Counted from the first letter of the stretch, positions 1 through 8,754 are shown. The stretch: 45,410 nucleotides of DNA from Williamwhitmania sp. (GCA_035529935.1 DATKVT010000074.1:1-45410), one strand, 5' to 3'. The notes: generated by a model not told the origin, from the sequence alone. Translations and numbers: made by a program.

Positions 1-287
1 ATAACGGTTAGAACGGCCATAGCTACAGCAGCAACCTTGCCCTTAAAATAGGCAGTAGCTGCAATCACAAGGCACGATACCGCCAGAATGTAACCAAGCA
101 GCGACAGATCCATGTGAAGGCCGTGGAAGAAGATGCCTACCAGCAGCGAAAATGAGGCATGCGAAAACTGCCCGCTGTTATACACCACAAATAGTAATCG
201 GGCAAGCATCATTAGTACTAACCACAGAATGGAATACCTAACCAAGAATGCACCTCGGCTATAAAATGCACCAGAAAACTTTTTCAT
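1..287 (-). CDS. LTA synthase/sulfatase-family membrane protein, N-terminal part
   Basis: Only the first 95 codons lie in the window; the gene runs off the left edge. The protein begins MKKFSGAFYSRGAF and shows a hydrophobic segment (about residues 18-33), then FHGLHMDLSLLGYI and a second hydrophobic stretch. The pattern 'fhGl-h/r-mDLS--gYi' after the first membrane segment is typical of the N-terminal membrane domain of the lipoteichoic acid synthase-like sulfatase family, which is common in Bacteroidota as phosphoglycerol-transferase-like envelope enzymes. The catalytic sulfatase domain is not visible, so the assignment rests on the membrane part alone. The ATG at 285-287 is the only plausible start nearby. 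Another multi-pass membrane protein remains possible. Confidence 0.5.
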   Translation of the reverse strand, partial: MKKFSGAFYSRGAFLVRYSILWLVLMMLARLLFVVYNSGQFSHASFSLLVGIFFHGLHMDLSLLGYILAVSCLVIAATAYFKGKVAAVAMAVLTV

Positions 288-480
288 CACGCTGTATATT
301 GTATCATTACTATGCTCAAACACTCTATAAACCAAAACCAAACTACGAATTAACAAAAAAAGGCAGAATTAACGTAGCAATTAAGAAAGATTAACCCAAA
401 CCACAACGAATACCCAAATGGTGAATTAAAAAGAAAAGGAAAAAAGATGGGGAAACCCTTTCTGTGGAAACAATTTTTTC

Positions 481-488
481 TACATTTG
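481..488 (+). promoter_or_regulatory. Putative -7 box of the tRNA-Ser promoter
   Basis: TACATTTG matches the Bacteroidota -7 consensus TAnnTTTG and sits 12 nt before the first base of the tRNA. I see no clean TTTG -33 box at the usual distance. Confidence 0.55.
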
Positions 489-500
489 CAGCCTCAAAAA

Positions 501-588
501 GGAGAGTTGGCCGAGTGGTCGAAGGCGCACGCCTGGAAAGTGTGTAATCCTCAAAAGGGGTTCTAGGGTTCGAATCCCTAACTCTCCG
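501..588 (+). tRNA. tRNA-Ser (GGA)
   Basis: The sequence folds as a class II tRNA. The acceptor stem GGAGAGT pairs with ACTCTCC, followed by discriminator G. The anticodon loop CTGGAAA reads GGA, decoding UCC/UCU serine codons. There is a long variable arm, and GGTTCGAATCC forms the T loop. No 3' CCA is encoded. The 88-nt length is normal for tRNA-Ser. Confidence 0.95.
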
Positions 589-607
589 CTGTTAAGAAAT
601 ACAAACA

Positions 608-640
608 AAAACCTGTAAGTCAACGCTTACAGGTTTTTTA
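608..640 (+). terminator. Rho-independent terminator after tRNA-Ser
   Basis: A perfect 9-bp stem ACCTGTAAG/CTTACAGGT (611-619 with 626-634) with a 6-nt loop is followed by a T tract, 20 nt after the tRNA end. Confidence 0.85.
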
Positions 641-776
641 TTTTGGTGAAAGAAGGCCAGCAAAATGAAAAAAACCTTTACTTCATACCTAGAAAGAGTT
701 AACAAAATAGGCACTAATTGCTTTAAATTGTTTAGTGAATTTATACCAGAGTAAAATTTATAAGAAAGATATTATC

Positions 777-1769
777 ATGAAGTATAAAGAATTAGCAAAA
801 ACAGGAGAGGAATTATCGGTTGTGGGTTTAGGCTGCATGGGCATGAGCCATGCCTACGGGCAACCAAACGATACAGAGAGTATTGCAACCCTTGAATACG
901 CTCTAGACCTTGGCATAAATTTTTGGGATACAGCCGACGTTTATGGCAGCGGTGCCAACGAAGAGCTGATATCCAAGGTTCTTGTGCCAAACCGCGACAG
1001 GATATTTCTGGCCACAAAGTTTGGTTTTCGGGTAAAAGGCGGTGCCTTTACCGGTGGAGAGATGTACGTGGATGCCTCGCCAAAGTGGATGAAAGAGGCT
1101 GTTGAGAACAGCCTTCGGCGTTTAAAAATTGAAACCATTGACCTCTACTATGCACACCGTGTGGACCCGAATATTCCAATTGAAGATACGGTAGGCGCCA
1201 TGGCTGAGTTGGTAAAGCAGGGAAAGGTGCGTTACCTCGGCTTAAGTGAATGTGGCGCAGAGGATTTGAAAAAGGCTCACGCGGTGCATCCGATATCCGC
1301 TTTGCAGAGCGAATACTCCCTGCTTACCCGTGATGTGGAAAAGGAGATTTTACCGCTAACCAAAGAGCTGGGCGTTACCTTCGTTCCCTTTGCACCATTA
1401 AGTCGCGGACTAATTACCAACAAGCTGGATGTAACCTCCCTTGCCTCAACCGACTTCCGTGCAAACTTACCACGCTATAGTGGAGAGTACCTGGATAATA
1501 ACCAGAAGTTGGCAGTAGCATTTGCTGAATTTGCCGAAAGCAAATATTGTTCGCCCGCCCAGCTAGCCATTGCATGGGTAATAGCCCAAAGCAACAACAT
1601 TATTCCAATTCCTGGCACAAAGCGTAGAAAATATCTGGAAGAAAATGCCGGTGCAACCGAAGTGGAACTCACAGCAAACGATATGGAAGCAATTGAAACA
1701 ATTGTGAAGAAATATCCAAACGTTGGCCCACGCTACAGTGCCCGTGAAAACAAGTATGTAAAAAAGTAA
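777..1769 (+). CDS. Aldo/keto reductase (IolS/YakC-like)
   Basis: NADPH-dependent oxidoreductase of the aldo/keto reductase superfamily, reducing aldehydes or ketones in the cytoplasm; the physiological substrate cannot be read from the sequence. Family marks are GLGCMGMSHAYG near the N-terminus, the catalytic tetrad in order (Asp and Tyr in NFWDTADVYG, Lys in LATKFG, His in YYAHRVD) and a C-terminal cofactor-binding stretch IPIPGTKRRKYLEEN. The length of 330 aa is usual. An in-frame GTG lies at 735, but the ATG at 777 places MKYKELAKTGEELSVVGLG where family members start, so I chose it. A second, unrelated-subfamily aldo/keto reductase starts 25 nt downstream, suggesting co-transcription. 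Confidence 0.9.
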   Translation: MKYKELAKTGEELSVVGLGCMGMSHAYGQPNDTESIATLEYALDLGINFWDTADVYGSGANEELISKVLVPNRDRIFLATKFGFRVKGGAFTGGEMYVDASPKWMKEAVENSLRRLKIETIDLYYAHRVDPNIPIEDTVGAMAELVKQGKVRYLGLSECGAEDLKKAHAVHPISALQSEYSLLTRDVEKEILPLTKELGVTFVPFAPLSRGLITNKLDVTSLASTDFRANLPRYSGEYLDNNQKLAVAFAEFAESKYCSPAQLAIAWVIAQSNNIIPIPGTKRRKYLEENAGATEVELTANDMEAIETIVKKYPNVGPRYSARENKYVKK

Positions 1770-1782
1770 GTTGAGAATTTAA

Positions 1783-2646
<864 letters not shown>

Positions 2647-2751
2647 GCGGTTAGAATATCGCCTACTCCTCACTAAAAAAGCAAACCCAGGCAATGGCTT
2701 GTCGGGGTCTAATTTTACATGTGGTCTCAAATTCGCTACAGAGCCTATCTC

Positions 2752-3180
2752 CTACTTCACCTCCTCAAGCGTAATACCTGCTGAGGTAAACTTATCCATG
2801 AGCAAATCGGGTGAAACAGGGCGACCATTCCGAATGAGCGCAGCAAAAATGCGCGCTTCAATGGCCACCTTCATATCCGACTTACGCAAAATCTCCTGAT
2901 CAAAAATCAAGCGAAGGTTACCCTTCCGCCCCATCTTCAACCTCACCAGAAAATCGTCACCAGGCTTAAGCGACGACTTATACTCCAGCTCGGCGCGTAT
3001 CACCACGGCATCGATGCCATCGTTGTGCATTGTGGCAAAATCGAGGTCAACAGTGTTGAGAAACTTATGCCTACAGTGCTCCAGATAGTTCTGATACACC
3101 GAATTGTTTACAATGCCCTGAATGTCGCACTCGTAGTCGCGAACCTGCATTTCCATCTCAAAATCAAACGCTTTCAACAT
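2752..3180 (-). CDS. Acyl-CoA thioesterase, hotdog fold (YbgC/4HBT family)
   Basis: Single-domain hotdog thioesterase of about 142 aa, expected to hydrolyse acyl-CoA or acyl-ACP thioesters in the cytosol. The signature is VRDYECDIQGIVNNSVYQNY, in which the Asp before xxGIVNN is the catalytic acid of the 4-hydroxybenzoyl-CoA thioesterase family, followed by the LEH--HKFL helix. The ORF extends to a GTG at 3198, but the first ATG is at 3180 (MLKAFDFEMEMQVRDYE), which I take as the start. It is followed leftward by unrelated genes; no operon partner indicates the acyl substrate. Confidence 0.85.
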   Translation of the reverse strand: MLKAFDFEMEMQVRDYECDIQGIVNNSVYQNYLEHCRHKFLNTVDLDFATMHNDGIDAVVIRAELEYKSSLKPGDDFLVRLKMGRKGNLRLIFDQEILRKSDMKVAIEARIFAALIRNGRPVSPDLLMDKFTSAGITLEEVK

Positions 3181-3243
3181 CACAATCTTTTTTTTCACAT
3201 AAGACTAAAACACAAAGAACCGAGTGGCCCAAGGTTTGCAAGG

Positions 3244-3606
3244 CTAACGCTTCGCCAACGCCGTTCTTGCCTCCTCCGTAGAGCTCACAAAGTTGATTCG
3301 CCCAACCCTGTTGCTTTCGTAAATAAAATCGCGCAGGCTCTTGCTCGTGTACTTAGAGAAATCGCCCACAACGGCAAGCCGCATACCGTATGTAGAAAAC
3401 TTTTGGAGTATCTCACCAGCAATACCCATCTTTAAATCGAAAAACTCGGGGATGATATTCCTTTCTTGAATAACAATGCTTCCAGCTCCCTGGTAGCTAC
3501 AGTTCCCCATAATATCCAGCACATCGTCAGTATTGCGTATTTCAATGCCATCGGACACCACCTCGGCTACGCTATTTCCCTCAATGTTTATAACATCTAT
3601 CTTCAT
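3244..3606 (-). CDS. DUF4180 domain protein
   Basis: A 120-aa soluble protein matching the DUF4180 pattern: MKIDVINIEGNSVAEVVSDG at the N-terminus, then IRNTDDVLDIMGNC, the central SIVIQERNIIPEFFDLKMGIAGEIL region, and a C-terminal VGDFSKYTSKSLRDFIYESN followed by the NFVSSTEEA strand-helix. The fold is likely related to STAS-like or SpoIIAA-like domains, but the function is not known. The longer ORF to 3642 adds twelve residues without family support, so the ATG at 3606 is used. It lies between a thioesterase and a membrane-anchored hypothetical protein on the same strand. Confidence 0.75.
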   Translation of the reverse strand: MKIDVINIEGNSVAEVVSDGIEIRNTDDVLDIMGNCSYQGAGSIVIQERNIIPEFFDLKMGIAGEILQKFSTYGMRLAVVGDFSKYTSKSLRDFIYESNRVGRINFVSSTEEARTALAKR

Positions 3607-3642
3607 GGTAACTGCTATTACTCTGTGCAAAATATACTGCAC

Positions 3643-4209
3643 TTAGCTCTTCACATCTAGGTATACCGTTAAATCTTCGATTAGCTGCTTTTGCTCAGCA
3701 TCAAAGTCGGTAAGATTAGTCATCAAGTTCGTAATCTGCAGTATTACATAATCCAAATTATTCCTATTGCCAATTTTATTCTTAATCAGCACGAATAGCT
3801 CATCGCTCATACGATTCTCCAACTCTTTGAGTGAGTTTTGCGATTCGTAATTTTCCACAATTCTTGACACCAATTTATAATCAATATCCTTCAGTATACC
3901 GGTATTTTTAGCAGTTTCGTAGCCAATGCCCTTCACATCCAACCCGCTATAGCTTATGGTGACAAACATTTCACCATGCACGTTTGTCTTCTTCTGTATT
4001 CTGGTGAAGTTCAAACGCAGCGTATCCAAGCTTCGCATTGTGACTTCAACATTTTTATTATTCTCCTTCAGCTCATTCAGAATGGTAAGAAAAACCTGCT
4101 TTTGGATGGTATGCTCCTTATAATTCATGCCAACATTACTTATCCAAAAAGCAATTAGGATTCCCAAAATTACGATGCTTATCTCCTTTAGATACTCTTT
4201 AAAGTTCAT
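3643..4209 (-). CDS. Membrane-anchored hypothetical protein, DUF6090-like
   Basis: A 188-aa protein with one N-terminal membrane helix (ISIVILGILIAFWISNVG, about residues 10-27) preceded by a short charged segment KEYLKE. The rest is hydrophilic and probably helical, with many Glu, Lys and Asn residues. The arrangement 'helix ILGILIAFWI then N--NE/KEH' resembles Bacteroidota DUF6090 proteins, whose function is unknown. No catalytic motif is seen. Its end lies 36 nt from the DUF4180 start on the same strand, so the two may be co-transcribed. Confidence 0.55.
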   Translation of the reverse strand: MNFKEYLKEISIVILGILIAFWISNVGMNYKEHTIQKQVFLTILNELKENNKNVEVTMRSLDTLRLNFTRIQKKTNVHGEMFVTISYSGLDVKGIGYETAKNTGILKDIDYKLVSRIVENYESQNSLKELENRMSDELFVLIKNKIGNRNNLDYVILQITNLMTNLTDFDAEQKQLIEDLTVYLDVKS

Positions 4210-4380
4210 GCCGTTAAATTTTTAAAATGAATGTATCAATCTCTGCTGCTACTATTCTTGCTTAAACCCTTTAATAGAGCCACGATTAATACCTATAAAA
4301 GTAGCAAGAATATTACACCCCACCTAGACAAAGCCAGCCAATTTCAAGCTTCTCAAGAAGTCGTGCAGGGCAGGGAGCAC

Positions 4381-4770
4381 CTAGCGAGGTAAGAAGCTGT
4401 AGATTAAAACAAGGAGAACAATGAGCGTAAAGGCAACATACATGTAGTCCTTCTCATAGATAAAGGCAAATACAGAAAAGAGAACCCTAATAACGGGCGT
4501 GGCAATGAGCAGCAATACCCCTAGCTCCATTATGGAGACGGACCGCAGCGCGATTACACCGTTGAGCAAATCCCGGAAATCGGAAAAGTTGAAGGGGTCG
4601 GCCTTAAAAATATGGTAGCTGGGAATCTCCGTTCCGTGCCTTGCCAAAAAGAAGATGGCACCGATAATAACCACGGCACCGGCGGCAATCACGCCAACAC
4701 GGAGCAGGTTTCCCAGCGCAACTTCGATGCTCCCATCCAGGCCCTTGGTTTTACCTTGTGGCTTACTCAT
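4381..4770 (-). CDS. DUF1634 family membrane protein
   Basis: A 129-aa inner-membrane protein with three predicted helices: VGVIAAGAVVIIGAIFFLA, SIMELGVLLLIATPVIRVLF and YVAFTLIVLLVLIYSFL. The N-terminal EVALGNLLRVGV and the ATPVIRVLFSVFAF--EKDYMYV pattern are diagnostic of DUF1634. Genes of this family are regularly paired with TauE/SafE permeases, and here the start overlaps the permease stop by 4 nt (ATGA), so translational coupling is likely. By context it is probably an accessory subunit or partner of that transporter; the biochemical role is not established. Confidence 0.85.
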   Translation of the reverse strand: MSKPQGKTKGLDGSIEVALGNLLRVGVIAAGAVVIIGAIFFLARHGTEIPSYHIFKADPFNFSDFRDLLNGVIALRSVSIMELGVLLLIATPVIRVLFSVFAFIYEKDYMYVAFTLIVLLVLIYSFLPR

Positions 4771-5603
4771 TTCAGTCCGTTTTTAAGCATTTCGAAGGCC
4801 AGCACTAGAATAATTGCCGTAAATACAGCTTTTAAAGTCTTGGAGGAGGCGGTGGTTAGCACCTTGGCACCCAGAAAGGCACCGGTTAACACTCCCAGCA
4901 TTACCGGCATTACAAGGGCAGCATGGATAAACCCATTTTTGAGGTATATGCCTGCACTAGCCGCGGCGGTTACCCCAATCATAAAGTTACTGGTGGTGGT
5001 GGATACCTTGAACGGTATTTTCATAATCCTATCCATGGCTATCACCTTTATGGCACCGCCACCTATGCCCAGCAATCCCGACATTATTCCGGCAACGGTG
5101 GAAAGGCCAAACCCAAAAGGAACATTCCGCACTGAGTAACGCTCCATTCCGTTACCCGTGGGATACTCGCCATTTAGCTTTAGTAATTTGGCATACCTGT
5201 CCTCTTCGGTATAGGTAACATTTCCCTTCCTTCTAAGAATGGACGAAAATGCAGAGTACACAAGAATTCCGGCAAAAATGATTGAAATAGAGTTGGCGGA
5301 GAGTATACCTGCCAACAGGGCGCCAACAACCGCGCCGATGGTAGTTGCCATCTCCAAAAACATGCCAATTCGGATGTTCGAGTAGCCCTCTTTAACGTAG
5401 GCGGAGGCCGAGCCCGAGGAGGTGGCAATAACCGAGATGAGCGATGCACCCGCCGCAAAGTGAATATCTACTCCAAACAGCACCGTAAGCATGGGAACCA
5501 CCACCACTCCCCCGCCCAAACCGGTTAGCGATCCCAGCAGCCCGGCAAAAAAGGAGCCGATGTAGATCAGGAGCGAAAAGAGTAGATTATCGAGGTGTGG
5601 CAT
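4767..5603 (-). CDS. TauE/SafE family anion permease
   Basis: A 278-aa integral membrane protein of the TauE/SafE (sulfite exporter) family, expected to move sulfite, sulfoacetate or a related anion. The internal duplication is visible: FAGLLGSLTGLGGGVVVVPM in the first half and AGIMSGLLGIGGGAIKVIAM in the second, each the glycine-rich signature of one repeat, with about eight hydrophobic segments in total. The downstream DUF1634 gene overlaps it. It is not closely similar to the second TauE-type permease at 34979. The transported substrate cannot be stated from the sequence. Confidence 0.87.
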   Translation of the reverse strand: MPHLDNLLFSLLIYIGSFFAGLLGSLTGLGGGVVVVPMLTVLFGVDIHFAAGASLISVIATSSGSASAYVKEGYSNIRIGMFLEMATTIGAVVGALLAGILSANSISIIFAGILVYSAFSSILRRKGNVTYTEEDRYAKLLKLNGEYPTGNGMERYSVRNVPFGFGLSTVAGIMSGLLGIGGGAIKVIAMDRIMKIPFKVSTTTSNFMIGVTAAASAGIYLKNGFIHAALVMPVMLGVLTGAFLGAKVLTTASSKTLKAVFTAIILVLAFEMLKNGLK

Positions 5604-5683
5604 AGGCAGAGCGCATTACCAAAAAAACTCAGGCAAATTTAGGAATAGTGGCCGAAATAAACCAGCGTTTGCCCTTGCTTTAA

Positions 5684-5939
5684 GAAACTAATTTTCGGCA
5701 GTGGTTGTTTGAAGGGAGTCCTTATCTGTTATTGGCAACTGCTTGTAGCTCGTTTCTTATGGTTTATAGGCGAAAACGATTTAAAGGTGAACCACTACGA
5801 CATTGAAACCAATGGCTGCTACGATGGTTTCGATAAAAATGGTGTTAACCGCAATCTAGGAGCCGAAAGCACGCTGGCCTATTTGATCTCTTATCTGTCA
5901 GTTTTGCAGGGCCACGAAGAACTTAATAAGGCAAATTAA
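5684..5939 (+). pseudogene. 3' remnant of a GT4-type glycosyltransferase, frameshifted
   Basis: About 85 codons survive in two frames. In the frame of position 5702 I read WLFEGSPYLLLATA; near 5744-5753 the homology moves to the frame of 5709 and continues RFLWFIGENDLKVNHYD, TNGCYDGFDKNGVNRN and LGAESTLAYLISYLSVLQG, ending at TAA 5937-5939. The GC-DG----GVN-N-GAESTLAYL block is the C-terminal hallmark of the long glycosyltransferases often encoded next to GH130 enzymes in Bacteroidota, and a GH130 gene lies immediately alongside. An in-frame stop at 5681-5683 and absence of upstream homology show 5' truncation. The stop overlaps the convergent GH130 stop by 3 nt. Confidence 0.7.
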
Positions 5940-7411
5940 GCCTTCTCTGAGTTTTTTAATTCATTCAGCAGCGCCCTTAAGTTGACCGTGGCGTAGGTGG
6001 ATGCATAATCGGACATGGCATAGGGTAAGATCAGGCTCTCGTTATGGATCATCGATCCGCAGGAATATACAACGTTAGGCACATAGCCCTCTCGCTCCTC
6101 TGCGTTGGCAACCAATAACGGATGGCTTAACCGTCCTATTTCAACTTCAGGATTTTGAAGATCGAATAGCGATGCCCCTATAGCATATTCGCGCATGGGG
6201 CCAACGCCATGGGTGATTACCAGCCATCCCTCCTCCGTTTCGATGGGAGAACCACAGTTCCCAATTTGTACCAATTCCCAGGGAAATTTTGGCTGCTGTA
6301 TGAGCTTTGCTTCACGCCAAATATTTATATTATCCGAAAAGGCAATGTAATTATTGAATCCATCGAGCCGGCAAAGCATGGCATACTTGCCGCCAATTTT
6401 TCTGGGAAACATGGCCATTCCCTTATTCTGAGCAATCTCACCATAAACAGGTAAGCTTTTGAAATGGTAAAAATCGCTGGTGTCTAGTAGCTTTGGCAAT
6501 ATGGTGCTGCCATTGTATGCTGTGTAGGTGGCATAGTATTTCGTTTCACCATTATCATTGGTAAACTTGACGAAACGGGCATCTTCAATACCATTCTTTT
6601 CATTTATCGCAACCGGAAAAATCACCCTTTCCGAGATGTTGGTGTCCAATGAAAATTGTATTTCGTAATGCGAGGAGGCCAGCCACATAATTTGGTTAAT
6701 CAATATCTCCTTATCAGCAGCCAAATGAAGGCCACTTCGTACCTCTTCAACACATTTTCGGAGGTCTTCATAGGTAAAAGTATCGCTTAGCTTATCGAGT
6801 ATCAATCCGGGAGGCATAATGGAATGAAAGTCCATCTCTTCCAACTTTACGGTAAACGATTTTTTATTGTATAAATGCCGCTGAATATTTTGAGCCTCCT
6901 CCAGCATTTTTCCAACCGGTTCAATGGTAAGATTGCTACTTATGTCTAAAATTCCGGTTCGGAATACGATTGACGAAATATGTCCCTCTCCGGTAGCCCT
7001 TAAGCTTATTATTACCCTTTTTTCACCCGGTATAATCCCCGACTGATCGGGATGTTCAACTATGGACGGATTAAAAAGGGCTGCGGAATCAACTGCATAC
7101 TCCATGGTAAAGTAAGCACCAATGAGCAATTTCCGGTTATAATCGAGCGGGTCTGAATTGGTCTTTATCTGTGCAAACAAATGGGCAATATTGTTAAAAT
7201 GCCTTTCAAAGATTGCTGTGACATTACGATGTCGCAATGAATAATCTCTCATTACCTGACTTAAGCTCAAATGTGCTTCATTCTCCGTTAGGCCCACTAC
7301 CGATTGAATAATACCCATTGCTCTTTCGTCGGTTGTATATAAAAAACGCGCGATTACTCTGGATGAATCTGGAATAAACCTTATATTTTTCCTATTTACG
7401 GCAGCTTGCAT
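5936..7411 (-). CDS. GH130 family beta-mannoside phosphorylase-like protein
   Basis: A 491-aa enzyme of glycoside hydrolase family 130, which phosphorolyses (or in some subfamilies hydrolyses) beta-mannosidic linkages. An N-terminal helical region of about 230 residues precedes the five-bladed propeller domain. The GIEDARFVKF motif (about residues 274-283) carries the conserved catalytic Asp; later come GSTILPKL, MAMFPRKIGGKYAMLCR, GNCGSPIETEEGWLVITHG and ILPYAMSD. The subfamily and the exact disaccharide are not determined. The usual partner, a GT4-type glycosyltransferase, survives only as a pseudogene directly downstream, so the linked pathway may be broken. No signal peptide is seen, so it is cytoplasmic. 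Confidence 0.87.
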   Translation of the reverse strand: MQAAVNRKNIRFIPDSSRVIARFLYTTDERAMGIIQSVVGLTENEAHLSLSQVMRDYSLRHRNVTAIFERHFNNIAHLFAQIKTNSDPLDYNRKLLIGAYFTMEYAVDSAALFNPSIVEHPDQSGIIPGEKRVIISLRATGEGHISSIVFRTGILDISSNLTIEPVGKMLEEAQNIQRHLYNKKSFTVKLEEMDFHSIMPPGLILDKLSDTFTYEDLRKCVEEVRSGLHLAADKEILINQIMWLASSHYEIQFSLDTNISERVIFPVAINEKNGIEDARFVKFTNDNGETKYYATYTAYNGSTILPKLLDTSDFYHFKSLPVYGEIAQNKGMAMFPRKIGGKYAMLCRLDGFNNYIAFSDNINIWREAKLIQQPKFPWELVQIGNCGSPIETEEGWLVITHGVGPMREYAIGASLFDLQNPEVEIGRLSHPLLVANAEEREGYVPNVVYSCGSMIHNESLILPYAMSDYASTYATVNLRALLNELKNSEKA

Positions 7412-7430
7412 AGTCCCTACTAATTTTCTC

Positions 7431-7438
7431 CAAAGTTA
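7431..7438 (-). promoter_or_regulatory. Putative -7 box of the GH130 gene
   Basis: On the minus strand this reads TAACTTTG, a full match to TAnnTTTG, 20 nt upstream of the ATG. No matching -33 TTTG is seen. Confidence 0.45.
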
Positions 7439-7627
7439 GTAGCATATAATGAATAAGCCCTTTTTATTCCACTTATCTCGCAGAGCCTTGGCAAGGAGAT
7501 AGAACGCTAAAAATCTGTGGATACAACGAATTCCGGCCAAAATGATTGAAATCGCTTGCACGGAGCTGCCCAAATAGCTGGTCAAGCCCTCCTTCCCTGT
7601 GCATTAGTAATGTGTTTTGACCGGAGA

Positions 7628-8152
7628 CTATTTTAATGAATCCCTGTCCCAATTTGCGGGATTGTTTATAATGTAATCCGATATTTTCATATACGATTGT
7701 TCATCGCGGATAATGTGTTCGTGGTAATTACGTTGCCAAATTTTTTCGTTGAAACCCAATAAACCCAATTGTTTTGTAACCGATGATTTATATCCACGAA
7801 CAATTGCACCAATTGTTTGCGATGGCGAACGTAGGGGCGTATCGCATACGCCCTGTTTGTTGGGCGAATCCAATTCGCCCCTACCCAATAACCGGACAAT
7901 GCCATGGATATGGTTTGGCATTATTACAAATTCACCCAATTCAACGTTGTTTCGTATTTCGGTTGTTTTCATCCATTCGTTGCAGGCAATGTGCCCGTAT
8001 TCGTTCAATACCATCACCCCATTTTCGATATTTCCAAACAAACACGCCCTATTTTGGCAACACAGGGTAATAAAATACAATCCTGCCCGCGCATAATCGT
8101 ATCCCTTTAGGCGGATGCTGCGGCGATGGTGTTTCTCAGGGTTATAGGCCAT
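7628..8152 (-). CDS. REP-associated tyrosine transposase (RAYT, Y1/IS200-like)
   Basis: A 174-aa single-strand DNA transposase-like protein of the Y1/HUH superfamily. Marks: RSIRLKGYDYARAGLYFIT at the N-terminus, FVIMPNHIHGIVRL carrying the HxH metal pair, and a C-terminal IWQRNYHEHIIRDEQSYMKISDYI segment with the candidate nucleophilic Tyr, ending NNPANWDRD. RAYTs are domesticated transposases linked to REP palindromes. This gene carries two such palindromes internally (7831-7884), read in frame as GRGELDSPNKQGVCDTPLR between the HUH motif and the C-terminal domain. No IS ends flank it. The ORF is intact and likely functional. Confidence 0.88.
   Translation of the reverse strand: MAYNPEKHHRRSIRLKGYDYARAGLYFITLCCQNRACLFGNIENGVMVLNEYGHIACNEWMKTTEIRNNVELGEFVIMPNHIHGIVRLLGRGELDSPNKQGVCDTPLRSPSQTIGAIVRGYKSSVTKQLGLLGFNEKIWQRNYHEHIIRDEQSYMKISDYIINNPANWDRDSLK
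7831..7884. repeat. REP-like double palindrome inside the RAYT gene
   Basis: Outer inverted repeats GTAGGGGCG (7831-7839) and CGCCCCTAC (7876-7884) are perfect. Inside lie two hairpins: GGGCGTAT/ATACGCCC (7835-7842 with 7846-7853, loop CGC) and GGGCGAAT/ATTCGCCC (7862-7869 with 7873-7880, loop CCA). The arrangement is BIME-like and matches the kind of palindrome RAYTs act on. Confidence 0.75.
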
Positions 8153-8183
8153 TCTACACTATTTTCTAGTATTTCAATTTCAT

Positions 8184-8597
8184 CTACGGTTTAGCTTTCA
8201 TTTTATCCAATATTGCTCCACCAAAATACACCACAAGCAAATAGGGCGAAAGCATAACAAAAGCAAATATTGCCCTTACAGGCCAGCCAACCCCCATCGA
8301 GCTTTGGTAAAGCATTTTCACCTTGGCCAAATTTTCATTGGCAACATTTCTTAGACGCAACGCCTCTGTCCAACCCTCAAAGTCATAGCCGTAATGAGAA
8401 AGTAGAATGGCATTGGATTCATCACCCCACCAGGAAAAAATAATAGCGAGTAGTGCCAAAAACAGTAATCCCCAAAGAATATACTTCGTAAAAACCCCTT
8501 CCCTATTTCTACGCTTGATGCGAATTAGCAATAAAATTGGGGATAGCACAATCAAACCGAACAGGGTAAGATTAATGGCAATGACTAAAGCTTCCAT
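8184..8597 (-). CDS. Hypothetical membrane protein
   Basis: A 137-aa protein I do not recognise. Three hydrophobic stretches are visible: ALVIAINLTLFGLIVLSPILL (N-terminal), YILWGLLFLALLAIIFSW (about residues 39-56) and FAFVMLSPYLLVVYFGGAIL (near the C-terminus), with a roughly 45-residue loop between the second and third (GDESNAILLSHYGYDFEGW). A basic stretch RIKRRNREG follows the first helix and is probably cytoplasmic. It sits 31 nt upstream of the RAYT gene on the same strand, but this is probably coincidental. Confidence 0.6.
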   Translation of the reverse strand: MEALVIAINLTLFGLIVLSPILLLIRIKRRNREGVFTKYILWGLLFLALLAIIFSWWGDESNAILLSHYGYDFEGWTEALRLRNVANENLAKVKMLYQSSMGVGWPVRAIFAFVMLSPYLLVVYFGGAILDKMKAKP

Positions 8598-8627
8598 AAT
8601 AACTATAAAACACCTATCTTATCATTG

Positions 8628-8754
8628 ACAACGGTTACGTATATGAAACGTTTGACATTTCGAAGCACTTCCCTGTCAAGTTACAACTACTTTTGATACG
8701 AGCTGTGCCGCTCGATAACGCACTGACTGCCAAATGTTTTATATACGATGTTGT
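8628..8754. repeat. Imperfect palindrome, attC-like or MITE-like
   Basis: The left arm (8628-8657) starts ACAACGGTTACGTATATG; the reverse complement of the right arm (8728-8754) starts ACAACATCGTATATAAAA. The arms agree at ACAAC and at 17 of the next 22 aligned positions, with a 3-nt gap. The roughly 70-nt centre contains a short GAGC/GCTC stem (about 8700-8714). The AAC and GTT ends recall attC core sites, but the full RYYYAAC/GTTRRRY boxes are not matched. Confidence 0.5.

Noticed and set aside
7749-8110. Plus-strand ORFs opposite the RAYT gene
   Set aside because: They are antisense to an intact RAYT frame with clear catalytic motifs.
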